NCBI GenBank assembly: GCA_905221605.1
Contig: CAJNDS010002680.1
Coordinates: 248,001 to 312,000, forward strand
Source: Symbiodinium natans
Taxonomy: Eukaryota > Sar > Dinophyceae > Suessiales > Symbiodiniaceae
Length of the DNA stretch: 64,000 nucleotides
Direction: 5' to 3'
This document shows, piece by piece, positions 31,319 to 42,222 of this stretch (the first letter of the stretch is position 1; each line of letters begins with the position of its first letter). The notes under the pieces were generated by a model. It was not told where the DNA came from. It made no database searches and was given only the letters and a program-made list of their open reading frames with translations. A program made the position numbers and the translations under genes.

Positions 31319-31933
31319 GGGGGGAAGGGAGGAGCTTAGCTTGCTGATTCTTCGTAGGAAATTCGGGGAACTACGGAACTAGCTATATATTTTTTGTATG
31401 GAGTGAATTTAGGGGGAGAGGGCCACTTGTAAGTCAGGGAGGCGGAGCTCTTGGCTTCGGCTTCTCTGGATTTAGGCCCACTCAGCGCGCCGAAACACCC
31501 CCCCCAAAAGCCCAAAACTTGAGAAGGGAAATCCAACATCGCGCGCCAGGCCCTCCACGTCCTTTCCGAAGGCCGAGAGCTTCCTTTGCGCGTGGCGCAC
31601 GCACGACACCTCGGTTTTGAGACTCGGAGCAGAAATTTCGGCGGTCTTGGGAAGGAACGAGGGGGGAGTGCTGCAAGGGGGGCTCTCGTTGCCTTCTGCG
31701 CCCCCCAAAGCACCAGGAACTGGCGGCTTCGGGACCGGGTCCAGGGCGTCAGCTGCAGCACAGCGACGCCCGCAGCACAGTCCTCCTCCGGGACTGAATT
31801 TGGGTTTTTGGCTTATGGAGACGAGCTTGTGGGAATCTTAGGGGGGGCGGGGGTGGGGGAAGGACGCTCCCGACAGCTAAGGCCCCCAGCAACTCCAAAA
31901 CATTTTGTTTAAGGAATGTTCCGTTTCTTGCAG

Positions 31934-32250
31934 GTTCTTCAAGGAGATCTTTGGCGCATCCTTTCGGGGAAAGTTGGTTTCGAGCCCTTGTACTGGGTCC
32001 TGCTTGGGAAGTCATCGCGAACACGCTACGGGCACGCCTTTATTGCCAAGGTGGTGTCCTGAAGCAACTCTTCACACGTTGCTGAAATTGTTTCTGGGTC
32101 GCAGGGAGGCATGAAGCTCAGAAAAGCCCTAAGCGCCCTAACCGCCAGGAGGAGCCCGCGAAGCTTCCTTGGCCGCACAGCTTCGCGCTTGGCGGAGAAA
32201 AGTCGCGACAAATTTCGGGGGACGCGGAGCACGTCTTTCATCTCTAGGAT
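31934..32250 (+). CDS. Two joined exons
   Basis: 31934-32050 (TTTCTTGCAG|G) reads VLQGDLWRILSGKVGFEPLY and onward, then HAFIAK and a GTGGTG donor, phase 0. The next exon begins at 32105 after GGGTCGCAG and, in phase 0, reads GGMKLRKALSALTARRSPRS and onward, basic. The end is uncertain. Unknown family. Confidence 0.5.
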
Positions 32251-33021
32251 ATTCCTTAGAGCTGCGGCCTTAGAGTTAAGAGATGTAAGGGGCTGGGGAG
32301 TCTTCGGTTCCGGCTCCAAGCACTTTCAAAACACAGGAAATGTTAGGCCCTTCTTTCCAGCAAGCCCCCATGTTCGACTGGGATGTGTTTCAAAGTCACG
32401 GTCCTCTAAACTACCCAAAATGCCCATTCGAAATAGATGGGCCCCCCTCTAGTGCGAAGGCCCCCAGCGCCCGCCTGAAAATTCAAGACCCCAATCTATG
32501 CGGACCGAGACCAACGCTTGCTTGACAAACCGCCTCCCTGCTTCGCTGCGGGACCCAGACACTCGATCAAGAATTCGGTGATTCTGAAATGTCCGGGCGA
32601 AACCCCTGTTCTTCATTGGGAGCGGGGAGCGGGCAACGGGGAGGCTGCATGTGGGACCTAGTTAGACCTGCTTTTGTCGGAAGGAAGTCCCTCTCTCTGC
32701 TCCCAATTCCGAACTCGAACGGCCCAGTGCTTAGCATGAGCGACACCTTAGCTCAGGCCTGTTCTCCAACGCAGTCCGACCTGAGGTCAACGCACAGTGT
32801 CCTAGTCTCCTAATACCAGGCATTATAGAGGTTCCCTAAATTGGGTGATTTTTTCGGAGTTTATGGCAAAGAGCCTTACATTTTAGGGTACGAAGAAAGA
32901 AACAAGAATTAGAGCAAGCCCCATATCTCACTGGCCAAAGTTTGAGACATAGACTCAACTGCCTTCAAAGAAAGACACGAAGGTTACCGAAGCCCTGGCA
33001 CGGTGTCATCTTAAGGCACCT

Positions 33022-33264
33022 TTGTCTCACGATGACCTCAGACTCGCAAATGCACTTGGGAAAGGAAGCTTTTATGGCAGCTTAGGGTTCTCAGACAAAG
33101 TGTCATTCCGAATCCCGGATCTCCCCTCTCATCCTGTCTTGAATGCCGAGACCCCCTCGAGCTCGTCATCCACACGCTTCTTTTCCATCTCAGAGCCCCC
33201 CCAGGAGCAGCGGCTGTATGAGCCGTGTGCTTCCAGCACCCGAGGAATGCCGCCCTCGAGTTGA
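33022..33264 (+). CDS. 81-codon open frame, possible terminal exon
   Basis: Reads SHDDLRLANALGKGSFYGSL and onward with a Ser/Pro-rich middle, ending in TGA at 33262. No clear splice borders. A second frame at 32589-32813 (75 codons) is equally plausible and unassigned. Confidence 0.3.
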   Translation: MSHDDLRLANALGKGSFYGSLGFSDKVSFRIPDLPSHPVLNAETPSSSSSTRFFSISEPPQEQRLYEPCASSTRGMPPSS

Positions 33265-33739
33265 GGCTCCAGCATTCATCAGTGACTTCTTCTCCTTTTG
33301 ACCACAGCTCCCCAAATCTTTGTACCCAGACTGAGAGGTTGATCATTGCCCTTTACATTGGACCCACATCTTGCTACTTGCAACCCCAAACCCAAGAGCG
33401 TCAAACCTCGCAAGGTCTTCTTCCCGAATGAGTGACGGAAGGGTTCCCGTTTTGAGAGTTGGGAAAGCCTGCGAAAGCCTTCCGCGAGTGTTTCGCGCGT
33501 ATCGAGCTGTGGTTCCTGAAGCCCAGCGTGTTGCTGTGGGGCTGTGGGTGTTGGGCTTCGCATGCCTCGCATGCCTCGCGCAGTCACCAGGATGAGGCCT
33601 CTCCGGAGATTCGGCGAACCATCCTTGTAACTGTGACTTCTGGAGCTCTCGCATACATGTCTGTGTCACGTGATTGACAGGGCCCAAAGGAATGGCTTCG
33701 TTAAGCATAATAGCTTTCCGTTTCCAGGGATTGAAAGGC

Positions 33740-34030
33740 CCACAGGAACGGATTGATGTCTGCGGCGTGATGCATGCGTGTGTGCTGCGTGCATGCCTGT
33801 GGTGTGGATGCGATGTGATGTCTGTGGTGTGATGTTTGCGGCATGCGTACGTTTCGTGTCTGTGCGTCGCGGGACTTAAAGCCGTCTTCGCCAAAAGACA
33901 AATTGGCGAAGAGCGGGCGAGGCAACAAAGTAAGAGCATAGTAATGTGGGAAATGAGAGAGAGAGAGAGAAAAGAAAATAATAATAATAATCACGCAGAA
34001 GAAGAAGAAGAAGAGAAAGTGAGACATAGT
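33740..34030. repeat. TGTGGTGTGATG-type repeats and purine microsatellites
   Basis: 33750-33850 is an imperfect array of TG(T/C)GGTGTGATG units; 33955-34015 holds (GA)n, (AAT)n and (GAA)n. The long open frames here on both strands come from these repeats. Confidence 0.85.
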
Positions 34031-34190
34031 AAGAAGCGGAGAAAGAGAGACGGAGAAATCATTTCGCTTCGGATCTCGTGTCGTACGATCGCGCTCGTGT
34101 CTCTTTTGTTCGCCGAGTACGTGACATGTGTCCGCATTCGGGTTCGTGGCCCCTTTCAAGTTTCTGGGCCTGTGGGGGAGAAAGGGGGCA

Positions 34191-34237
<47 letters not shown>
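34191..34237. repeat. Poly-G tract, 47 G
   Basis: The longest homopolymer in the window: 47 consecutive G on plus. Confidence 0.95.
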
Positions 34238-34238
<1 letters not shown>

Positions 34239-34646
34239 AAGTGGGGAGGGAATCTGGGCAGCCAGTTGGAATAGTAGACTCGAGACACCCTTGCAACCTT
34301 ACAACCTTCAAAACCCTGAGCCGGCTTGGGGAGCCTCACAGAAAGGGCGCTGTGCCTCGCCGAAACCATGATTGGAGCACGGAAGCTCCTGCGTCTGCAA
34401 CCGTATTCCAGCCTCCAGGAGTCTTATCCGAGACCTAAGCTTCAGGGACTATCAGGGCTTTAGGATTTTTCCTAGGTTACTCCTGGGCCTAGTTAAGGTT
34501 GGAGGCCTTTCAATCTCAGCCGCAGCAAGAGCTGTGGGATTGGATGCACGTTTCACTCCACGACTGAGATAGGGCGAGGGTCTGACGCCTGCATGGAAAA
34601 GTTTATGCAACATGCATGATTATGGTTATTTTATTGTGTATATATG

Positions 34647-34714
34647 TACATACATACATACATACATACATACATACATACATACATACATACATACATA
34701 CATACATACATACA
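34647..34714. repeat. (TACA)n microsatellite
   Basis: About seventeen TACA units in an AT-rich patch, followed by TATATATG. Confidence 0.95.
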
Positions 34715-34808
34715 TCTATATCTGTATATATATGTTATGATGTAGTAACGAAACCATGTACTAACGTGTCTCGCCCCCCCCCCCCGGGCTCTCTGAGCGC
34801 CTCTTTAG

Positions 34809-35015
34809 CTGCAAGCAACATCCAAAGAAGCGTCACCGTTCCCTGTGGGGCCCGCTGCCCAGCTCATGATGTTTGAAGATCCCCGGTCAGTGACGGCCCG
34901 GGGAAATGCACACTGCTGCATCAGCAAAGGCACGCTGCAGCGAGGCCTTACGCCCTTCGATTTGCTGCAGCGCCTGGAAACGCGGAAATGCCGAGAGCAA
35001 CGCCTACATGCGTGA
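34809..35015 (+). CDS. Exon with 68 codons, unknown protein
   Basis: GCCTCTTTAG acceptor, phase 0. Reads LQATSKEASPFPVGPAAQLM, then FEDPRSVTARGNAHCCISKG and QRGLTPFDLLQRLETRKCRE to TGA at 35013; a GTGAGG donor overlaps the stop, so it may instead be internal. An uninterrupted frame of mixed charge; one of the better exons. Confidence 0.55.
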   Translation: MQATSKEASPFPVGPAAQLMMFEDPRSVTARGNAHCCISKGTLQRGLTPFDLLQRLETRKCREQRLHA

Positions 35016-35330
35016 GGGTGGCCCATGGCTCGAGACAAGGTCGTTTGGGTGTCGTGTTTGTTGCTGTTTGTGACACTCTAGATAGCTCGGAATTGGAGCT
35101 TGGCTTTGCGCCTACGACAAACCTTTTGCACAGGAAAGCGTCCGCAGCTACGACCGGCGTCTTGCAGCAAAGCGCACACGGGCCACGGCACTGCAAACAG
35201 AATCATTTGCCCATGGCGGCTTGACAGAGCTTCACGCTGCTTTTGGTGCTTAGGACAGGTACAGAGCAAGTAGCTGCTTCCTGGATCGGAGCATCCCTTC
35301 CTATGGACCTGTTTAAGCGGCTGAGTTGAG

Positions 35331-35774
35331 GTGGATCGCATTCACATGTTTCTGCAATCAGTGGCGGGCCTCCACTCCCACCCACTCAAGAGGCAAAATC
35401 TTGCCGGCCTGATTGAGAGCTTGTTCTCAGGGATTCGGTATCCTAAAACCGCCAACCCCTACAGCACAATCCTCCTTACACCCAACCAGGTGTCCCCAAC
35501 CTTTGGGGCGAAAGTTGGGGCTCGGAGGAAGTCGAAGTCCATATCATCCCCGGGAGTCACAAGTCCCAAGAACCTTTCCTACCCGACCCACTTCTTACAA
35601 TCCCAGGAAAAGAGAAGACAAGAGGCCCCCGGGTCCCGAACCCTAAAACCCAGAGCAAGGGAGCGGAGGGGGTGAAGGCCTGATCCTGCAGATAGGTTCG
35701 AAGAGCCTCATGGCCTGAGCCATGAGCTGCCAAAGAGCGTGAAAAGCGTGCGGAAGAACAAGATAGCGGTATAG
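35331..35774 (+). CDS. Last two exons of a gene
   Basis: 35331-35437 (GTTGAG|G) reads VDRIHMFLQSVAGLHSHPLK and onward to ESLFSGI, leaving at GTATCC in phase 2. After a 258-bp intron, 35696-35774 (GCAGATAG|G) completes Arg and reads FEEPHGLSHELPKSVKSVRK-NKIAV, then TAG at 35772. The phase agrees. Possibly the same gene as 34809-35015. Unknown family. Confidence 0.55.
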
Positions 35775-36017
35775 ACGACCCCAGAATCCCAATACTGCAC
35801 ATTCGTGATGAGTGAGTGAGGGGACTTGAATACCCAGTGGCCACAGGTTCCTGCAAGGCATAGGCACTCTGGAGACCATAACCTTGCAAGCCCCAAGATG
35901 CTCCCTGTCTTTCTCAGGGCTTAGGATTATATACACCCCCCCCCCCCTTCGGCAAAATAGGTGTTCGTTAATCCTAAACCCATCCCTCGGAACACTTGGT
36001 CCCAAGGTCCGGTCCGT

Positions 36018-36046
36018 GGGGGGGGGGGGGGGGGGGGGGGGGGGGG
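36018..36046. repeat. Poly-G tract, 29 G
   Basis: Plus-strand G run. TA-type dinucleotide repeats follow at 36215-36325. Confidence 0.95.
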
Positions 36047-36362
36047 AAGCGGGTTCAGCTTGCATGCAACACCTTAATCAAAGCCCTGCCCCCGCCCCGC
36101 CCCCCTCCGCCCTCCCCCGCCAAAACCAAGCAATAAAAGCATGCACGAACAATAAGAAGAGACATGAACAATATGTCTTGTCTGTGCTGTTTTACTTGTT
36201 TGTGCCTTTATGTATGTATGTGTATATATCTATATAGACATATACACACACATATCTTATATGTGTATATATATATATACATATATACATATAGAGATAT
36301 ATATATATATACATATATGTCATGCACACCTATCTTTACATACATTTGTTTATCTCACTTAG

Positions 36363-36640
36363 GCTCTGAAGGGGCTCTCGGTCCCAAACAATGCGAGAGC
36401 CCCAAGACCCTCGAAGAGGACAGTGTCCTGACAGACGAAACGTGCCCAGGCGCCCGCCCTTCCTGGCGGCTGGGGCCCTGTGGCTGTTTGGGGGGGGGGG
36501 GGGGGCTTTTCGAGGCGGTGTAAGTTACCATCAGCAGGAAGCCGCAATTCTCTACTCTAGGTCCCTCTTGGAGTCGCGCAAACGAAGTTCCTTCTTAGCC
36601 GCCCACGCAGAGTCTGAGTTTCCAGGAGGGATTGGGGGGG
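36363..36640 (+). CDS. Two exons, one spanning a poly-G run
   Basis: 36363-36519 (TCTCACTTAG|G) reads SEGALGPKQCESPKTLEEDS and onward, then a Gly run coded by G homopolymer (36490-36505), then LFEA and a perfect GTAAGT donor at 36520. 36561 onward (CTACTCTAG|G) completes Val and reads SLLESRKRSSFLAAHAESEF. The phases agree. The intron would be only 41 bases, which is unusually short. Confidence 0.45.
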
Positions 36641-36956
36641 GGGGGGCCTGCCACTGCCATCTCCGGCATTTTACATCACGCCGCTTTGTTCCCAGAGTGT
36701 CTCTTAGGCATGTGGGCATGTCATCCCGGCGGGAAGGACCATGCCTAGAAGCTGCACTTAGGCTTCGCCTGTGGCTCCAGAAGCACTTGCTTGGGTTTCG
36801 AGGGTCGCTGAGGGCACACTTGGCGCTTTTTGAGCGGCCCGAAGCCCCAAGTGCCGCTGTTCCTGCAGTTTCGGGTTCAGGCTTTAGGGGCCTCAGACTC
36901 GGTCCAAAGCAAGAAGCATCAGACGAGAAACAGGGACCGGCCCGGTTCATGAGGCA

Positions 36957-37384
36957 GCCACGACTTCACAGTCATCCTAACCCCCGAGGACAGGAACCTG
37001 TGTTTCACGTTGAGGGTGGGGGGAGGGGGGGGGTCAGGGCTCCCTTGGTTTAGGGTTGGGGGGACGGGCATTGAGCTGCAAGGCCCGTGGGAAATTCGGG
37101 ACTAAGGGCCCCTAAATATTCCCTTCAAGGGTGTACCCTACTTCCCCCACTTGCCTGAAAAGAAGCATTTTTGTGGGAGCTCGACTCGCTTGAGATTTCG
37201 GGTTGGGGTTGGGGGGGGATGGAGGTCTTCTAGCCACCCTAAACCCTAAACCCTAAACCCTAAACCCTAAACCCTAAACCCTAAACCAATTCGAGGCCTG
37301 TCTGACTCCACGCGGCCCTCCAGGAACACGCGGAATACCTTCGCAGAGTTCGTGCAGGACCAGGCCCAGTCGGCACGACGATAG
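36957..37384 (+). CDS. Last two exons of a gene
   Basis: 36957-37009 reads HDFTVILTPEDRNLCF and leaves at GTTGAG in phase 2. 37324-37384 (CCTCCAG|G) completes Thr and reads NTRNTFAEFVQDQAQSARR, then TAG at 37382. The intron starts G-rich with TTTAGGG and contains (CCCTAAA)7 at 37237-37287 near its 3' end. Unknown family. Confidence 0.5.
37237..37287. repeat. (CCCTAAA)7 perfect array
   Basis: Seven perfect telomere-type units 36 bases upstream of the AG acceptor of the exon at 37324. Confidence 0.95.
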
Positions 37385-37967
37385 CCCTGGACTTCGCTCC
37401 TGTCCCTCTCTCCGCTAGAAGGGGCTTGAAAATGAGGAGGGGGGGATATCAGTTCACATGCAGCTCGTGGGGGTGCATCGAGAGAGTTAGTTGAAATCCC
37501 AGCAGACTGGACCTTGCTTGCCCTTTCAGCCACCGCAAAGAGGCACCAAGAGTGGGCCCAAATTAAAAGGGTCACCCTTTTAGGTGGCCAGAATGAGCTT
37601 CAGTGCCGAGGCTGAAACCTTCGGAATCTTGCTCCCACAAAACAAAGCGAAGCGCGAAGCTGCGAGACCCCGACATCACACTCGAACATACCATCTACGA
37701 TGTTCCATGATGTACTCCGTTACCTCCTGATGGACATATATATATATATATATAATATGGAGTTGTCATGTTCTTTCCCAACATATAGCTCTTACCATCA
37801 TGTCCCCGCAGCTTCCCCCATCCATCCCCCCCTTCCTCTCTCTCCTAAGCCCTCTCTCTCAGCCTCCGAGTGCCGCAAAGTCAGGGTCTCGCTCGCCGGT
37901 GTCCTCACTCGGCTCCCCGTACCTGGCGTCCATCCCGCCTGGAGCTTAGGGTTTAGGGTTGAGCCAG

Positions 37968-38090
37968 GTGAAGCACATTTACAGGCCATTTTGGATGAGT
38001 TTGTCGGGGTGTCTGCAGGACAAGAGGCTTTTTTCGTTAGGATAAGCGACTCTGGTGAAGACCTCAAACGGGAAGAGTATATGGCACGCC
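37968..38090 (+). CDS. Internal exon
   Basis: GAGCCAG|G acceptor right after a GTTTAGGGTTGAG motif. Reads EAHLQAILDEFVGVSAGQEA and FFVRISDSGEDLKREEYMAR. Composition strongly coding. An upstream piece at 37861-37948 after CTCTCTCTCAG is open in all frames and may be another exon. Confidence 0.45.
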
Positions 38091-38576
38091 CATGTCGGGG
38101 TGGGGGGCTCCGGGGTCCTCCAGCGGCACTAACTTTTTGTGACAATCTTTGTTTCAAGCTGCCTTTCTAGGTGGGCGTCCCAACACCTGGACCCAAAGAA
38201 GCCAAGGGGAGACTTTGAGGGAGCCGCACCAACGTGGGGCTTTTTGGGGTTTCCCTAATGGCGTTTGGGGCGCCTCGTTGGGTGTGCCTCTCGTGAGATG
38301 AGACCCTGTCCAGCCAGGACCCCCCCCTAGACACGCACAAACCTTAAAACCCTGACGCCTCGACCGTCAGCCCTGAACCATGTTCTTGGATGGACTTCTG
38401 TAGCGATTTTGACACAGCGTAAAGAAAAGCATCATGTTCCCCATTATGTTTATCATTATCGTTATCATGAATATGACCATCATCATCATTCTGAAGCTAT
38501 ACGTTTGCTCTGTCCCACAACAAAGGTCTGCCGGCACCTCCCCACCCAGCGGTGCGCTGACAACTTCTTTCTTTGT

Positions 38577-38600
38577 GGGGGGGGGGGGGGGGGGGGGGGG
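38577..38600. repeat. Poly-G tract, 24 G
   Basis: Plus-strand homopolymer in a region without clear coding (38170-39100). Confidence 0.95.
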
Positions 38601-39100
38601 CTCTGTTCGAGTCTCTTCCTTCCGGTTCAGCACCAACAGGATCCAATATTTTGGGTCGAGCCCACAAGGATACCATAGAGCCCAAGGTCGCAATTTCCAA
38701 GTCCTTGAGCCCTGGAGCCTACAGCCCTAAAGCTGCAAGCCTTGAGAACATCAAACCGCTAAAGCCTAAACCCTGGAAATATTGAACCCTCGAAACCGGT
38801 AAAACCCTAAGCCCTGAAAACCCCTTAACAACCCGAAGCCCTTTCCCAATGTCCCTCTCCACTGACAACCAGAAAAGTGGTTCTGACTTATTGCCGCCGG
38901 TAGGCCCCAGAGACTCAATGTCCCTTAGCTAACTTAGGGATTGGGGGCTGTAACCTGCTAAAGAAGATGCCTTTACTTGCATTTGAAGGGAGAATGACTG
39001 TTCCGGCTTTTCGGCTGGAGTGGAACGTAGGCTTTTCTGGGTTCAAGAAAGAACCCTAGAAGCCCGAAACACCCTGCACTCCCTTCGAGGGCCTTACGCT

Positions 39101-39340
39101 TTACAGCTGTTTCTGAGATCCTGGCCCAGCAACCCCGAATCTACATTCCCAATCCATGTTCCGGTCAATAGCGTGCGCGCCTTCTAGTCGATTGTAAGGA
39201 TCTTGAGGGGAAAGCAATGAGAATTGGGGCTCCCGCATTACGCCCACGAAGCAGATGACCCGAGCCAAGAACCTGGAGGCACTGTAGGCGGGTCTGAGAC
39301 AGCGGTGTTTGCCAGGTGCTTCGGCAACCCCAGGGCTGAA
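39101..39340. other. Coding-like block, strand undecided
   Basis: Minus: SRFLARVICFVGVMREPQFS and onward to a TAA at 39101. Plus: HYAHEADDPSQEPGGTVGGS and onward to a GTGCTT donor. Both look real; the plus reading would agree with the neighbouring exons. Confidence 0.3.
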
Positions 39341-39675
39341 ACAGGCCCCGGGAGGTGGTGGGTGTGGCTTTGATTTTTGACTGCCGAAAACTACACTGTC
39401 CTTGAAGTGACCAGAATGGACCGGTGTGTAACCTTTAAGTAAGAGTATATATATGTGTGGAGGGAAGAGGGTTTCAGGCGACCGAAGGGGCTCCTTTGGC
39501 CGCATTGAGGTGCAGCTTCCTCAAGCCTAAACCCAAAACCCTGCCCAAAACTTTGCAGGTCTGAGAAAGCCCTAGGACGCTGCAACCAGCACCACAAAGT
39601 CTAGTTCCTTAATGAAGCAAAGCCCAAACATGAAGCGGGAAAACCTCAAAGCATCCTGAGTCTCGGAGCCCAGAG

Positions 39676-39718
39676 GCCTCCGTTGATGGCCTCCTCCAGC
39701 AGATGGCGGAGCGACGGG
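39676..39718 (+). CDS. Short exon, duplicated type
   Basis: CCCAGAG|G acceptor, reads ASVDGLLQQMAERR, GTAAAG donor. Nearly the same exon occurs at 43401-43451 (ASMAGLLQQMASSLNA), so these are paralogous exons or genes. Confidence 0.5.
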
Positions 39719-39955
39719 GTAAAGGTTTAGGCTCAAACGATCGGTGTGACGTGAGCCTCGCCGAAAGATCTCTAGGCCTCGAGCCCCAAAGCCTGCAGCC
39801 CTCACTTTTTCCTTGGCAGAACAAAGTTCTCCTTGTTTGGAGATTGTTTAGGGAATCCGCCGGTACAGGGCAGACCACAGCAAGGGCCTTGGAACCCTTC
39901 AATGGGCACGAGCTAGGTTCCTCGGGTTTGGGCACGAAAGCATCGCGCGCGAGAG

Positions 39956-40022
39956 GAGGTCGAGCCGTCACGGGGCGCCGCCCGCAGCCCTCTGCCGGTG
40001 TCCGGGCCCCTGACTGAAAACC
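39956..40022 (+). CDS. Internal exon
   Basis: GAGAG|G acceptor, phase 0, reads EVEPSRGAARSPLPVSGPLT with strong G/C third positions. The frame stays open to about 40100. No donor chosen. Confidence 0.4.
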
Positions 40023-40535
40023 ATAGCTGCCTTCAGAGCCTAGAAAGGGGAGACATGCTGGGCGCGCGTCTTTGTTCAGGATCTCCGTTCATGGGTCTCA
40101 AGTTTTAGCAAGCCCCCTAATTTTTTGAAGCCCAAACCGTAAAGCAGATGTCGAATCTTAGACCTCCCGCCGTTCAAGCCCTTGCCTCACAGACACTGTC
40201 TGACGGGACGTCGGCCCGAAATTTGACCTTGCCTGTTGCACTCGACATTTCTGGCCTTTGACCACCCCGGTCCGGCCTACACGCCTCGTTCAGCGTTGAA
40301 GTTCTTGAACCCTGCAAACCCTCCAAACCCTCGAAACCCTCAAAGCGCCTTCAACCCAGCCTCAGACTGCGCCTCGAAAGAAGCGACCCCAAGCTAACGC
40401 AGATCCAGCCCAGGGCTCCAGCTCTGAGATCCGACAGGTTACATAAACTATGTACACACACATATGTATATATATTATATTATATATGTATGTATATATG
40501 TGTGTACATGTATATATATGTTGTACAAATACAAA

Positions 40536-40890
40536 TGTGACCTTGAGAAAGTCCTGTGGGACAAGTTGTTAACACTCATGAAGAATGCCAAGGCCTGCCC
40601 CCTCGCCCAGCCCTGGCAGCTTGCAGACCTCGGGGCCAAGCAGGAGCCCAAGGAAGAGCTGGGAACACAGGTAATCCCAATGCCCCTCACTTGGGGGGAA
40701 TCGGGACCTGCCTTGAAAGTGCACATTTGGGTACGGTACCCCAGACTTGCTATGCTTTTGTTGGAGGACCCTTGTCTTGGAAAATGTCCCTTCATGCATC
40801 TGCTTGAGGTCCGCACAAGGAATGAAGGTGCCCCGACAGTTGACAAGATTCGTTCTCGGTGGACTTTCGAAACCCTTAACCTCGGGGCCA
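40536..40890 (+). CDS. Long exon or two exons, unknown protein
   Basis: Reads LEKVLWDKLLTLMKNAKACP, then LAQPWQLADLGAKQEPKEEL and GTQ at a GTAATC donor (40671). The same frame stays open beyond it through CLGKCPFMHLLEVRTRNEGA to the CT microsatellite, so it may be unspliced. AT dinucleotide repeats lie just upstream (40458-40530). Confidence 0.5.
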
Positions 40891-40928
40891 ATTTCTCTCT
40901 CTGTCCCTCTCTCTCCCCGCCCTCTCTC

Positions 40929-40981
<53 letters not shown>
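40891..40981. repeat. (CT)n microsatellite
   Basis: Nearly uninterrupted CT dinucleotides; it creates false Ser/Leu and Arg/Glu frames on the two strands. Confidence 0.95.
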
Positions 40982-40984
<3 letters not shown>

Positions 40985-41084
40985 GACATGGAGTATACCT
41001 CTCTCTGTACAGATCTGTATGTATATATACATATACATAGATGTAGATGTGTGTACGCGCGTCTATGGGTGATGTTCCTTAAAG

Positions 41085-41338
41085 CAGCCGGTGCTGCCAA
41101 GAGCCACCTGACAGCCCAAAAAACTCTCAGAGGTGCCTTCGAGTTCGTGGTCGTGCTCTCTCCCGAGGCGCTGAAAGCTCCTGTCAAGTTTACGCACTTT
41201 GGGGCGGTTCTTAGGCTTTCTGGGGCGTTGGGAAGGGTTTTTGGGGCATTGTTTTTTGGGGCATTGTTCCCAAGGCAACAGCTTGAAGTGGAGCGTTTTA
41301 ACATGAGGGCCAAGAGTGATGCGGTGTCAGGCAGTTGA
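41085..41338 (+). CDS. Terminal exon, hydrophobic protein
   Basis: TTCCTTAAAG acceptor. Reads AAGAAKSHLTAQKTLRGAFE, FVVVLSPEALKAPVKFTHFG and onward to TGA at 41336-41338. A small duplication (GGGGCATTGTT twice at 41243-41268) lies in the frame. Possibly the C-terminal part of the gene at 40536. Confidence 0.5.
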
Positions 41339-42069
41339 AGGTCTGGGAGACCCGAAACCTGCGCCGCTGGGATTAGAATGACTCAACGAAAAAATATGTG
41401 AATATTACATTCTTACATCAAAATAGCTGCATACCATAGTCTTATAGCAACATGGATGTGCCCCGTGTCATCCTGATGCGATCCTTCGTGTCTCTCGAAG
41501 TCAAGGTGGGGGGGGGTGGGGGGTATCCCTCACATACCTGAGCCCCAAAAGCCACACACGTCGGAGACCTCCGGCCTCATGTAACTCCCCCGAGCGAAAG
41601 GTGAGAACTCAGATAAGAGCTTGTGGAGCGGACAGGAGCACAAGGAGTACCTACAGAGAAGAGGGCAAGCAGCAGGCAGTCGCTCACTTTGCTTGGGTCT
41701 TGTGAGATTCGGGTTCGCGGCTGATCTATATCCCCTTAGCCAAGATCGCACCCACCTCAAACCCTGGACCGTCAGCCGAAAGCCCTGAAGTCCCTGATAG
41801 CGCTGGCAACCATGGCACCATGCAGGTTAGGTTCCGGCCCCCTCTTAGCCTCATGAAACCCCACCGTCCAAGAAAGAGAAGTGTTCCGAGTCCCGGCAAA
41901 CACCGAAAAGATGCAGGAGCAAAGAGGAGCCTCGCCAAATCACCTTGACCCTGGACACTAAACCCCTAGTTCTTCGTAAGGATCTCGAGAATTGGGGTGC
42001 CAAGGGAGGGGGGGGGGGGGGGAGGGGGGCCCACAAGTGCCTTATTGCCTAGTTGCATAGTTGCCTACA

Positions 42070-42222
42070 ATGGACAAGCAAGCGCCCAGCAGAGCGCTGG
42101 CACAGGCTCTGCCACTTCGCCTGCTCTGCAGAGCGTTGCCGCCGCGCCTGGAGCTCAGCGAACGCCTTACCCGCCCAGGGCTCTCTCTCGAACCGTTTTG
42201 CGCCCCATGGGCTCTAGCCTAG
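42070..42222 (+). CDS. 50-codon frame with ATG
   Basis: ATG at 42070 gives MDKQAPSRALAQALPLRLLC and onward, Leu/Arg-rich, to TAG at 42220. A second frame (NGQASAQQSAGTGSATSPAL) overlaps it and could be the real one. Undecided. Confidence 0.3.
   Translation: MDKQAPSRALAQALPLRLLCRALPPRLELSERLTRPGLSLEPFCAPWALA

Noticed and set aside
33343-33939. 198-codon minus-strand frame rich in His and Thr
   Set aside because: Much of it translates the TGTGGTGTGATG repeat; the remainder is unconvincing.
33836-34438. 200-codon plus-strand frame through the 47-G run
   Set aside because: Made of GA, AAT and GAA microsatellites and poly-G, giving Arg/Glu, Asn and Gly runs; no coding signature.
34647-34714. 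CRISPR-like regular repeats
   Set aside because: A simple (TACA)n microsatellite with no spacers, in a eukaryotic genome.
36164-36360. Tyr/Ile-rich frame over TATATA repeats
   Set aside because: Repeat translation; the real exon starts at 36363 after TCTCACTTAG.
38409-38730. Plus and minus frames across the 24-G run
   Set aside because: Gly or Pro runs from homopolymer, AT-rich start, no splice borders.
39572-39680. Minus-strand terminal exon ending VLVAAS
   Set aside because: Protein-like, but it lies in the presumed intron directly upstream of the plus exon at 39676, which has a GTAAAG donor and a paralogue.
40475-41038. 187-codon minus-strand frame with Arg-Glu repeats
   Set aside because: The Arg-Glu run is the CT microsatellite; the opposite strand has better exons.
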